Positions 1 through 7,455 of a stretch of DNA of 9,307 nt are shown piece after piece (the stretch's first letter is position 1; each line of letters begins with the position of its first letter). This DNA is from Bacillota bacterium. Its GTDB lineage: Bacteria > Bacillota > Sulfobacillia > Sulfobacillales > Sulfobacillaceae. Below the pieces are notes generated by a model. It worked only from the letters and a program-made list of their open reading frames with translations, had not been told where the DNA came from and did not search any database. The position numbers and the translations under genes were made by a program. The DNA lies in assembly GCA_023381095.1 (NCBI GenBank), contig JAMCTO010000216.1, forward strand, positions 1 to 9,307, read 5' to 3'.

Positions 1-1151
1 GGAACCGCCTTGTTTCTGCAGCGTAGTCCAGACGATGTAACCGCGACGCACCGACCATCGTACTCTTCGGCAGGAAGTGCGTCCACACCGGAGGCGCCCG
101 GTACCGGTAAGCCCGAGCTGGCCGCCTGAGATACGCTCTTGATATCTATTCTCCAGCCAGTCAACTTTGCCGCGAGCCTGGCGTTTTGTCCCTCTTTGCC
201 GATCCCCAGGGAAAGCTGATTGTCTGGGACCGTGACACGAGCGGCTCGAGTTGTCGGATCTATCGCCACGTTGGTGACATGCGCTGGTGAAAGGGCATTG
301 GCCACCAATACCACAGGATCCGGGTCCCAGCGAATGATGTCCAGTTTTTCTCCCCGCAACTCGTTGACAATGGCTTGCACGCGGGCACCCCGGTTCCCCA
401 CGCAGGAACCGACTGGATCCACATTGGGATCTTCCGCCCACACGGCTATTTTGGTGCGCGCCCCAGCTTCGCGGGCAATACCTTTAATTTCCACGGTTCC
501 TTCATGGATTTCGGGCACTTCCAATTCAAACAAACGGCGAATCAGGCCCGGGTGACTTCGTGACACATAAACCTGGGGTCCTTTGCTGGTCTTTTTGACT
601 TCCACCACATAAAGCTTGACGCGTTCATTGGAACGCAACATTTCGCCCGGCACTTGTTCGCTGGGCATCATAATGGCTTCGGTTCGGCCCAAGTCAATAT
701 AGACCAGATTGCGTTCCGTACGATGCACCAATCCGGTGACAATGTCTCCTTCGCGATTGACAAATTCTTCATAAATCATTCCGCGTTCGGCTTCGCGAAT
801 CCGCTGCACAATCACCTGCTTGGCAGTTTGGGCGGCGATCCGTCCAAAGTTTTTAGGGGTAACCTCAAATTCGATGATGTCGCCTTCCAAGGATCCCGGA
901 CGAATAGACAATGCTTCATCCAGGCTAACCTCCAGACGATGATCTTGGACTTCTTTCACCACCGTCTTTTGCGCCCAGACTTGGGTGGCCCCGGATTCTC
1001 TGTCAAGCCGAACTCTCACGTTCTGAACCGACCCAAAGTTCCGGCGGTAAGCCGAGATTAGCGCCGACTCAATAGCTTGGAAGAGAACCTCTTTGTCAAT
1101 CCCTTTCTCGCGTTCTAAATCAGTGAGTGCGGTCATAAGATCCTCATTCAC
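1..1151 (-). CDS. nusA: Transcription termination/antitermination factor NusA (3' end cut by window edge)
   Basis: NusA binds RNA polymerase and nascent RNA and modulates pausing, termination and antitermination. 383 complete codons are present. The order is the N-terminal polymerase-binding domain (about 1-125, with EREKGIDKEV and GRIAAQTAKQV), the S1 domain (about 135-199, ending GPQVYVSRSHPG), KH1 (about 203-276, with DPVGSCVG and RVQAIVNELRGEK) and KH2 (about 277-345, with GKEGQNARLAAKLTGW). The GTG at 1151 is chosen because it has AGGGGGGA seven bases upstream and its first ten residues line up without gaps with Bacillus NusA; an ATG at 1136 is possible. Past KH2, where Bacillus NusA has only a short acidic tail, this protein continues with a linker and then RCVAVTSSGLRCRNKAV (367-383), a C-x9-C element like the start of the small DUF5763-type zinc motif. 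The expected neighbour rimP is missing upstream. Confidence 0.96.
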   Translation of the reverse strand, partial: MNEDLMTALTDLEREKGIDKEVLFQAIESALISAYRRNFGSVQNVRVRLDRESGATQVWAQKTVVKEVQDHRLEVSLDEALSIRPGSLEGDIIEFEVTPKNFGRIAAQTAKQVIVQRIREAERGMIYEEFVNREGDIVTGLVHRTERNLVYIDLGRTEAIMMPSEQVPGEMLRSNERVKLYVVEVKKTSKGPQVYVSRSHPGLIRRLFELEVPEIHEGTVEIKGIAREAGARTKIAVWAEDPNVDPVGSCVGNRGARVQAIVNELRGEKLDIIRWDPDPVVLVANALSPAHVTNVAIDPTTRAARVTVPDNQLSLGIGKEGQNARLAAKLTGWRIDIKSVSQAASSGLPVPGASGVDALPAEEYDGRCVAVTSSGLRCRNKAV

Positions 1152-1158
1152 CGAACAA

Positions 1159-1166
1159 TCCCCCCT
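1159..1166 (-). promoter_or_regulatory. nusA ribosome binding site
   Basis: On the minus strand AGGGGGGA stands seven bases before the GTG at 1151, which supports that start. A second, shorter GAGG at 1142-1145 stands five bases before the in-frame ATG at 1136, so some initiation there cannot be excluded. Confidence 0.6.
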
Positions 1167-1171
1167 AACGG

Positions 1172-1220
1172 ACTCTTTGCCCCTGTCAAGCGAAAAGAGT
1201 GGGCCTATGCTCCCCACTCT
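1172..1220 (-). promoter_or_regulatory. nusA leader with two mutually exclusive hairpins (candidate attenuator)
   Basis: Hairpin 1 pairs AGAGTGGG (1213-1220) with CCCACTCT (1196-1203): eight perfect base pairs, a nine-base loop, and a short T run (1193-1196) on its 3' side, so it resembles a weak intrinsic terminator on the minus strand. Hairpin 2 pairs ACTCTTT (1194-1200) with AAAGAGT (1172-1178): seven perfect pairs around a 15-base loop, ending just before the nusA ribosome binding site. Bases 1196-1200 are needed by both, so the RNA can form only one at a time. Both lie downstream of the nusA promoter. The pairing is seen directly; a regulatory role is inferred, and the T run is too short to be sure of termination. 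Confidence 0.4.
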
Positions 1221-1242
1221 GAGTCGCCAAAACAAACGCCAC
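1186..1242 (-). CDS. Possible 18-residue leader peptide in the nusA 5' UTR
   Basis: A GTG at 1242 is preceded by AAGGA with an eight-base spacer and opens an 18-codon frame, MAFVLATQSGEHRPTLFA, ending in TGA just past hairpin 1 of the leader. Ribosomes translating it would cover the hairpin 1 stem, as in leader-peptide attenuation. There is no run of one amino acid that would suggest a sensed substrate, and a frame this short can arise by chance. I do not recognise the peptide. Confidence 0.18.
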   Translation of the reverse strand: MAFVLATQSGEHRPTLFA

Positions 1243-1282
1243 TGCGTTATTCCTTTTGGTTACCCAATAACTTTACGTAGAT

Positions 1283-1311
1283 ATTTTACCATACTGCATA
1301 GGACACGACAA
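1283..1311 (-). promoter_or_regulatory. Sigma-A-type extended -10 promoter for nusA
   Basis: On the minus strand the -35 element TTGTCG (1306-1311; four of six consensus bases) is followed by a 17-base spacer and the -10 element TAAAAT (1283-1288; five of six), with TG placed one base before the -10. Transcription would begin near 1276, giving a leader of about 125 bases before nusA. The promoter lies between the transporter stop codon and nusA, so it would let nusA be expressed apart from the genes upstream. Confidence 0.6.
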
Positions 1312-1329
1312 CCTAAACCCACTGGTCCT

Positions 1330-2460
1330 CTAGATACTCTTATCGAAACGACTCCCTCGCGCCCAGGCGAAAATCGCCGTAGTAACCACAAGCAATGTGG
1401 CGCCGGCCCAAAACGGGGTCTTAATATTATGGGTCATCAAAATCCCGCTGGAGGTGGCCATCACCAACGCGCCCAACGTACCCACTGCCTGAAATCGGCC
1501 TTGAATCGTTCCCCGCCAAGCATCGGGCGTCTGACTAAGCAGCGACGCTTGCAGCGCCGGACCTATAAAACTCATGGCAATAGCTTCTAATACTGAAATT
1601 CCAATAGAAAGCCACGCATTTTGGGACATAATATACAAAATCACCGTAATGGCGTTTAAGACACTGCCGCCAATAATCAGTTTTCTACGCCATCCAGGAC
1701 GATTGGCCAAAGCCCCTCCCAAAAAATTCGACAATAGCAGCGGAATGGCAAATAACGTGAAGGATAGCCCGATAACTAAATTGGAAGCACCAAGCGATTT
1801 CATATAAAGGCTCCACACCGTGTCGTACATGCCTACCAATCCGGTCCAGCCAAAATTTATCAGATATAGGGTCCACAGAGGTCGCCCTAAATGTCCTATT
1901 TTTCGGTTGGTTTCAGGCCTCGTACGATGTTGCCGGCCTATCGGCGGCATTCCTTGAAACACTGCTACCGTGGCCAAAAAAGCCAATATCGCTCCCAGTC
2001 CAAACGGCGCCCGCAACCCAAAAAAGTTTCCCATGATCCCCCCGATAAATGGGCCAAGAGCAAAGCCCCCCATCGATGCCGAGGATAACAGACCAAATGC
2101 AGAGCCCCTTCTTTGGTCGGGGACCAAGTCGCCAACCAGTGCATTGGCAGCTGGGATGAAAGCGCCGGCACCAACCCCTTGCAGTGCACGAAACGCCAGG
2201 TAAGCCCCTGGCGGCACCTTGAGCACAAACAATCCGGTAGCGACCGCAGTGGACAATGAGCCGAACAATAGCAAGGCTCGCCGACCTAAAACATCGGACA
2301 AACGTCCGAATACCCATTGGGACACAAATGACGAGGCCGCATAAAGCGCTGCCATGGCCCCAATCCAAGGCAAACTAAACCCACGATGCTCAGCATATAA
2401 CGGCAACAAGGGAAGGATCAGTCCATATCCGGTCTGAATGATAAAGATAGCGGCACACAA
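1330..2460 (-). CDS. MFS transporter, DHA1 (drug:H+ antiporter) type; start codon uncertain
   Basis: An inner-membrane major facilitator protein that probably exports a small molecule or drug in exchange for protons; the substrate cannot be told. From the TTG at 2460 it has 376 residues and a strongly hydrophobic, roughly 12-helix pattern. Motif A (GRLSDVLGRR, 52-61) lies between helices 2 and 3, motif B (FRALQGVGAG, 90-99) in helix 4, and motif C (GGFALGPFIGG, 131-141), the antiporter signature, in helix 5. The TTG start has no clear ribosome binding site and would place helix 1 at residue 1. The same frame runs open upstream to a TAG at 2533-2535 and encodes a plausible cytoplasmic lead-in (WPRTLWI), but has no ATG, GTG or TTG in that stretch. 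An in-frame ATG (2541) lies two codons before the TAG. The true start may therefore be non-standard, or the gene may carry a nonsense mutation. It sits where rimP usually lies. Confidence 0.85.
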   Translation of the reverse strand: MCAAIFIIQTGYGLILPLLPLYAEHRGFSLPWIGAMAALYAASSFVSQWVFGRLSDVLGRRALLLFGSLSTAVATGLFVLKVPPGAYLAFRALQGVGAGAFIPAANALVGDLVPDQRRGSAFGLLSSASMGGFALGPFIGGIMGNFFGLRAPFGLGAILAFLATVAVFQGMPPIGRQHRTRPETNRKIGHLGRPLWTLYLINFGWTGLVGMYDTVWSLYMKSLGASNLVIGLSFTLFAIPLLLSNFLGGALANRPGWRRKLIIGGSVLNAITVILYIMSQNAWLSIGISVLEAIAMSFIGPALQASLLSQTPDAWRGTIQGRFQAVGTLGALVMATSSGILMTHNIKTPFWAGATLLVVTTAIFAWARGSRFDKSI

Positions 2461-2549
2461 AATCCAAAGTGTCCGAGGCCAACCCGAACCCTGATGGTGA
2501 TTCGCAACCGAATTGATAATAGCAACCCCAATCTAAGCCATCACCGCTT

Positions 2550-2558
2550 ATTATAGCA
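2550..2558 (-). promoter_or_regulatory. Extended -10 promoter for the MFS gene
   Basis: The minus strand reads TGCTATAAT, a perfect extended -10 element (TATAAT at 2550-2555, TG at 2557-2558). No good -35 hexamer lies 16-18 bases upstream, which is tolerable for the extended -10 class. It falls in the 134-base gap after the polC stop, and transcription would start near 2543, almost on top of the in-frame ATG at 2541. I see no hairpin with a T run between polC and this element, so polC transcripts may also read through. Confidence 0.5.
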
Positions 2559-2594
2559 ATTTTGCAATGAGCGTAGGTTGCCAACAAAGTCCCA

Positions 2595-5500
2595 TTAAAA
2601 AAAGGCTAGTTGACTAGTTTCCCCCAATCCGTCCAACGCACCCTGGCTTCGCAGCAGATCAATCACACTTTTGGTCAAATGCGCCCGCCGCCGCAAGTCA
2701 TCTATCGAAAGAAATGGGCCTTCGCGTCGTGCCTGAGTAATATTTTCCGCCGCTGACATGCCCAAACCCGGCAAAGCCGCAAACGGAATCAGCAACCCGT
2801 CGTCGCGCACCGCAAACCTATCCGCTGGAGACTCCATTAAATCTACCGGATAAAAGCGATAGCCCCTAGCCAGCATCTCCCGCACCAGTTCCAATACGGA
2901 AATTTGTCCTCGCTCCTTGGCTGTCGCGTCATTACCTTTAGCCTCGATATCCGAAATCGTTTGATTGACCCTTTTAACGCCGAGCACAGCTACTTGCGGA
3001 TCAAAATCATCCATATGCCGAGAAAAGTATGTTGCGTAAAACGCCAATGGATGATGAACCTTAAACCACGCGATGCGCCACCCCATCATGACATAGGCGG
3101 CTGCATGCGCCTTAGGAAACAAATAAGAGATTTTACGGCATGATGCAATATACCAGTCAGGAACTTGATTTTGACGCATGGCCTGTTCCTGTTCCGGTTT
3201 GAGCCCTTTGCCCTTGCGCACCGACTCCGAAATCCCGAACGCCACTTTGGGAGCCAAACCTCGGCTCAGCAAGTAAATCATAATATCATCGCGAGTCGCT
3301 ATCACATCAGAAAGCGTGGCCAATTTTTGCCGTATAAGCTCTTGAGCGTTATTAGTCCAGACCTCGGTGCCATGTGACAGTCCTGAAATCCGAATCAATT
3401 CGGCAAAAGTAGCGGGTCGCGTTTCAATCAACATCCGTCGCACAAATTGCGTACCAAATTCGGGAATCCCCAAGCTGCCTACCGGAGAATTGATGGCATC
3501 CGGCGAGACTTCGATGGAAGACGTATCACGAAACAGGGCCATGGTTTCGGCATCTTGAAAGGGAATATCGCGCGCAGAAACCCCGGTTAGTTCTTCCAAC
3601 ATTCGAATCGCTGTCGGATCATCGTGACCTAAAAGGTCCAATTTTAGTAAACGGCCTTCAATGGCATGGTAATCAAAATGTGTGGTGACCACGTCTGATG
3701 CGTGGTCGTCAGCGGGATGCTGAACCGGACAAAATCGGTAAATAGATTCATCGCGGGGCACCACCATCAACCCCCCAGGGTGTTGCCCTGTGGTGCGCTT
3801 AACACCGGTAATGCCACTGGCCAACCAATCAATTTCGGCCATCGACAGTTCCCTACCGGCATCACGGGCCCAGGCCCGCACCAGCCCATACGCCGTCTTT
3901 TGCGCCACGGTGGTGATGGTCCCAGCCCGAAATACATGCCCTTGGCCAAATAGTTCTTCGGTATAGCGATGAATGATCGACTGGTATTCCCCGGAAAAAT
4001 TGAGATCAATGTCTGGCACCTTGTCGCCTTCAAACCCGAGAAAGGTTTCAAACGGAATGTCTTGCCCATCACCCAGTAGCGCTTGTCCACAGCGGGGGCA
4101 AGTTTTAGACGGCAAATCGAATCCTGAATGATATGCGCCTTCATCCACAAATTCTGAGTACTGACACTTCGGGCACCGGTAATGCGGTGGCAGCGGGTTA
4201 ACCTCGGTAATCTGCAGCAAGGTGGCTACCAGAGAGGAACCCACCGATCCCCGCGAGCCTACTAAGTATCCGTCGTCCAATGACTTCTTAACCAGTCTGT
4301 GGGCAATGTAGTAAATACTGGAAAAACCGTTATCGGTTATCGACCGAATTTCTTTCTCCAGGCGTTCCGCCACGATTGCCGGCAGCGGTGTGCCATACAT
4401 TGCTTCGGCCTGTTGCCGCGGGACAGTCTGAATTACAGTTAGAGCTTCATCTAAAGTAGGGGCAAATAGACCGTCCGGCACCGGTTTGACAACCTCGATC
4501 CCTTGGAGCAGCCAGTTGGGCGAGGAATCCACGACATAATCCCGGTCGTCGGACGAGAGCCACTGAAATGCCTCCCGCATTTCGTCTCCTGTTCTTAAGT
4601 GCAGTGCGTCAGAGGCATCATGCAACTCGCCTTTGGCGGTTGCCGCCAAAATATCCCGGAACACCTTATCTTCAGGACGTAAGTAGTGGGCATCCGAGAC
4701 CGCTGGCACCGGCTTGTTCCCTGCGCGCCCCATCATAATCAATTCTTGAAGAAATACTTGGACCGCTTCCGGTGATGCTAAAAATTCGTCTTGGCACAAT
4801 CTCCCTAATCCATCGGGAGGAGTCACCTCCCAGTAGTCGTAGAACCTGATTAGTTGTTCCATATGGGATTGTCCGTCACCCCGTAAAAGTGCCTCAGAGA
4901 TCTCCCCGCCATGAATCGGGGAACCCAAGTACCAGTAATCCCGTCCTTTTTCCAAAGCAGACCTGCGAACCCGAGGCACGCGGTAAAAGGTTTCCAAATG
5001 CGATTCCGACACTAACCGATACAGCGGTTCAATTCCTTCCTGGGATTTTACCAACACCACCACCGGTTGCGGACGCCCAATATTAAAAACCAGGGACTTC
5101 AGAGCGCGCAGTTCGGCTTCCTCCATCCAATTTCCCTCGGAATCGGTCAAAAGTTTAATCAATACTTCCGCCGTAGCCTCAGCGTCATCCAAAGCTCGGT
5201 GATGTTGGGTCAAGGGTACTTTGAAATGCTGAGTCAATCCGTTTAATCCATAGGATTTCAATCCTGGGACGCTAGTGCGTGCCAAGTTTAAGGAATCCAG
5301 CAGCGGGAAATCAATCTCGTGGCCCAAGTGGCGGCGAACAGCCGAGGTGATAAAGCCATAATCAAATCGTGCATTATGCGCAGCCAAAATGCATCCCTGG
5401 GCAAACTCCAAAAACTCCCCCATGACTTCGGCAGCCGACGGGGCATTGGCTACATCAATCTCCTTAATTCCCGTAATTTCCATGGTGGTTTGCGAAATGG

Positions 5501-6743
5501 CACGTTCAGGGCGCACCATGCGGTGAAAGTGATCGGTGATGCGCCGACCAACAATTTTCACTGCGCCAATTTCGATAATGTCGTGAATCCTGGGGGACAA
5601 ACCCGTGGTTTCTACATCCACCACGACAATTGGGGTATCAGGCCAAGGAGTTACCAACTGCGGGCCGGTAAGCGAAGCCACAGCATCATCCACCATATTG
5701 ACCTCAATGCCATAGATAGCCTGAACCCCGGTGCTTTTGGACAATTGTTCAAGTTCCGGGAAGGTTTGCACTACCCCGTGATCGACAATAGCTACCGCAG
5801 TATGGCCGACTTCCTTGGCCAAGCGAAACAAGTCCCCTGGTGTCATCAAACCGTCCATTGTGCTCATTTTCGAATGCGCATGCAACTCTATGCGACTGGT
5901 ATCGCTATGCACCGCTAGCGGAGCGGAAACAACCCCAGCGTCTTTGATGCGAATCACACGCTCCTCACTAAACTTGTCTACCTCCAGCACACCCCGCACC
6001 TTGATCCAGGAGCTTTCGCCGAAAGGTTCCAAAGACTGTTGGGTTCCCCGCCGTTCCGAAAACTTTACCCGGATGGCCCCTTCATTGTCGGTGATAGACC
6101 AAGTCCAGTGAACCGCTCCGTCTCGCGCTACCCGATTGTCGACCCCGAACACCTTGCCTAATACCGTCACCTCACCGGAGTCACTCAGATTGCGCAAAGA
6201 AACGGGTGTTGTCCGGGGAACCCCGCGTCCAATTCGTGGCGACGGTTCCCGCCCGGAAGTCGCTGGCGCAGCTACCGGTACCACGGGATCCCGCCATGCG
6301 GGGGACGGTGTGCTAATCTTGTGAGACCAGGCGGGCATATCGGGCCAAAATTGACGCAACCGCGCCTCCCCGCCCCATTTCTCAAACAAGTCCGCAGCCA
6401 CCCGATTGGGAAAAACGCAGTCGATCCCCGCTGCATCGCCAATGGTAAGACAATGAGCCGGTACCAAGGTCAAAAACCGGGCATGGCTCATTTCCCAAAT
6501 GCGGCGGATCCGGTCTATGGCAGACTCCGGCCATTGATACGCCTGAAATTCCACTGCTACGCCCCAGGCTCGTCCCAATTCCTCAGCCAATGCAGCCTGC
6601 CAACGAACATCTTCCGAGCGCATATAGGCCACCTGTACCGTTACCGTGTTCGGCGGGTTCCACTGCAGCGCCACAAATGGCGGAGGTTGGTTGGGGTAGC
6701 CGTGCATTGACAACCATTCGCTCACTCGAGATTCCATTGACAC
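2595..6743 (-). CDS. polC: DNA polymerase III alpha subunit, PolC type (Gram-positive, with 3'-5' exonuclease)
   Basis: The replicative DNA polymerase of Bacillota, 1382 residues from the GTG at 6743. Order: a short divergent N-terminal domain (1-180), OB fold (about 190-270), first part of the PHP domain (H288, H290, D321, H322, E347), inserted DEDDh proofreading exonuclease (DVETTGL with D376 and E378; HNARFD with D461; HHRALDD with H515 and D520), rest of PHP, then polymerase. The polymerase has the zinc-binding cysteines C857, C860, C882, C885 and the catalytic aspartates D911 and D913 (PDIDLNFSGE) and D1036 (LKLDLLGHDD). The C-terminal QLAFF is a beta-clamp-binding motif. All key residues are present. 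It is slightly shorter than Bacillus PolC (about 1437), mainly in the N-terminal domain. The frame can be extended eight codons to a GTG at 6767, but that would swallow the perfect AGGAGG site. The gene follows the glycosyltransferase by 24 bases and is probably cotranscribed with it. Confidence 0.97.
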   Translation of the reverse strand: MSMESRVSEWLSMHGYPNQPPPFVALQWNPPNTVTVQVAYMRSEDVRWQAALAEELGRAWGVAVEFQAYQWPESAIDRIRRIWEMSHARFLTLVPAHCLTIGDAAGIDCVFPNRVAADLFEKWGGEARLRQFWPDMPAWSHKISTPSPAWRDPVVPVAAPATSGREPSPRIGRGVPRTTPVSLRNLSDSGEVTVLGKVFGVDNRVARDGAVHWTWSITDNEGAIRVKFSERRGTQQSLEPFGESSWIKVRGVLEVDKFSEERVIRIKDAGVVSAPLAVHSDTSRIELHAHSKMSTMDGLMTPGDLFRLAKEVGHTAVAIVDHGVVQTFPELEQLSKSTGVQAIYGIEVNMVDDAVASLTGPQLVTPWPDTPIVVVDVETTGLSPRIHDIIEIGAVKIVGRRITDHFHRMVRPERAISQTTMEITGIKEIDVANAPSAAEVMGEFLEFAQGCILAAHNARFDYGFITSAVRRHLGHEIDFPLLDSLNLARTSVPGLKSYGLNGLTQHFKVPLTQHHRALDDAEATAEVLIKLLTDSEGNWMEEAELRALKSLVFNIGRPQPVVVLVKSQEGIEPLYRLVSESHLETFYRVPRVRRSALEKGRDYWYLGSPIHGGEISEALLRGDGQSHMEQLIRFYDYWEVTPPDGLGRLCQDEFLASPEAVQVFLQELIMMGRAGNKPVPAVSDAHYLRPEDKVFRDILAATAKGELHDASDALHLRTGDEMREAFQWLSSDDRDYVVDSSPNWLLQGIEVVKPVPDGLFAPTLDEALTVIQTVPRQQAEAMYGTPLPAIVAERLEKEIRSITDNGFSSIYYIAHRLVKKSLDDGYLVGSRGSVGSSLVATLLQITEVNPLPPHYRCPKCQYSEFVDEGAYHSGFDLPSKTCPRCGQALLGDGQDIPFETFLGFEGDKVPDIDLNFSGEYQSIIHRYTEELFGQGHVFRAGTITTVAQKTAYGLVRAWARDAGRELSMAEIDWLASGITGVKRTTGQHPGGLMVVPRDESIYRFCPVQHPADDHASDVVTTHFDYHAIEGRLLKLDLLGHDDPTAIRMLEELTGVSARDIPFQDAETMALFRDTSSIEVSPDAINSPVGSLGIPEFGTQFVRRMLIETRPATFAELIRISGLSHGTEVWTNNAQELIRQKLATLSDVIATRDDIMIYLLSRGLAPKVAFGISESVRKGKGLKPEQEQAMRQNQVPDWYIASCRKISYLFPKAHAAAYVMMGWRIAWFKVHHPLAFYATYFSRHMDDFDPQVAVLGVKRVNQTISDIEAKGNDATAKERGQISVLELVREMLARGYRFYPVDLMESPADRFAVRDDGLLIPFAALPGLGMSAAENITQARREGPFLSIDDLRRRAHLTKSVIDLLRSQGALDGLGETSQLAFF

Positions 6744-6749
6744 CAATGC

Positions 6750-6755
6750 CCTCCT
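6750..6755 (-). promoter_or_regulatory. polC ribosome binding site
   Basis: A perfect AGGAGG on the minus strand stands six bases before the GTG at 6743. It decides between this start and the in-frame GTG at 6767, which lies upstream of it and has no comparable site. Confidence 0.75.
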
Positions 6756-6767
6756 ACAATCATTCAC

Positions 6768-7403
6768 TTACACACGGGGGATTTCTTTAATAATCTCCCA
6801 ATACATCTTCATGCGTGCGGCCAGTCCTTTAACCAAACCCATTTTTTCTTCTTTCATCACCTGGGTCACGTCATGTAGGATTACTGCGTAAGGTTCTTTG
6901 CCCATCCGTTTGAGTTGACGATGCATTTGCAGCTCCACTCCATAGCCCGCACTATCAAGATAGTCGGCCCCGATGAGCAGTTGCTTACGCATGGCCCGTT
7001 GACCAGATAAAAACGGGGTCAGTGCTTGAGCCCAATCCGTAGAAGTGCGGCCGCCCTCGAAAATGCCCACGGTGGCCTCATGATCCCCATTCATTACGGG
7101 ACGTAAAAGTTCTTGTACATGCGTTATTGTTAATCCTAGCAAGTCGGCGTCCAAAAACAACAAGATATCGGCGGTAACTTGTTCCGCTCCCGCTTTCAGC
7201 GCGCTCCCCTTTCCAGAATTCTCCGCCAAATCCAAGACTCGTACCCCAATTTCACGGGCAACCCGACTAGTGTCGTCGGTGGATCCATCATTGACCACGA
7301 TAATATCATCAATTTCCGGCACTGCCATTAATACGCGCAACACCGATGCAATGTTTTGTTCTTCGTTAAACGCCGGAATTATCGCCGCGACTCGTTCTTT
7401 CAC
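6768..7403 (-). CDS. Family 2 glycosyltransferase (GT-A fold), substrate unknown
   Basis: A small cytoplasmic nucleotide-sugar-dependent glycosyltransferase of about 211 residues. Numbered from the GTG at 7409, it shows the family start AIIPAFNEEQNI (9-20), the nucleotide-binding VNDGSTDDT (39-47), NSGKGSALKAG (64-74), the metal-binding DxD-type LFLDADL (84-90), and a later SGQRAMR (135-141) reminiscent of polyprenyl-phosphate-sugar or glucosyl-3-phosphoglycerate synthases. There is no membrane segment, so this is a catalytic domain only; the C-terminal part (ARMKMYWEIIKEI) could be an amphipathic helix. GTG at 7403 is preferred over GTG at 7409 because GAAGG lies nine bases before the former and only three before the latter. 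It follows proS by about 52 bases and precedes polC by 24, so it is probably part of that transcription unit. Acceptor and sugar cannot be deduced. Confidence 0.88.
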   Translation of the reverse strand: MKERVAAIIPAFNEEQNIASVLRVLMAVPEIDDIIVVNDGSTDDTSRVAREIGVRVLDLAENSGKGSALKAGAEQVTADILLFLDADLLGLTITHVQELLRPVMNGDHEATVGIFEGGRTSTDWAQALTPFLSGQRAMRKQLLIGADYLDSAGYGVELQMHRQLKRMGKEPYAVILHDVTQVMKEEKMGLVKGLAARMKMYWEIIKEIPRV

Positions 7404-7455
7404 CCGCACACACCTTCATTTTCCCGAAGTCATTTGTTTCGATAGGGTTAACCTC

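Noticed and set aside
1184..1189. Perfect TTGACA on the minus strand upstream of nusA
   Set aside because: No -10-like hexamer lies 16-18 bases downstream; that stretch is the G-rich ribosome binding site. Transcription from there would also start at or inside the nusA initiation region.
1300..1335. Possible terminator after the MFS gene (AGGAC paired with GTCCT)
   Set aside because: The stem is only five base pairs with a loop of about 20 bases, has no T run after it, and overlaps the nusA promoter.
1093..1590. 165-codon plus-strand frame across the nusA leader and the MFS 3' end
   Set aside because: It runs antisense to nusA, its promoter and the transporter. The product is low in complexity and rich in Arg, Ser and Pro with no recognisable domain.
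2390..2587. 65-codon minus-strand frame between polC and the MFS gene, considered as a rimP remnant or a shifted MFS N-terminus
   Set aside because: Its translation shows no RimP features and no match to a transporter N-terminus. Its downstream half overlaps the real MFS frame.
5319..5918. 199-codon plus-strand frame opposite polC
   Set aside because: It lies wholly antisense to conserved PHP, exonuclease and OB segments of PolC, has no ribosome binding site worth noting, and its product resembles no family. The other plus-strand frames are shadows for the same reasons.
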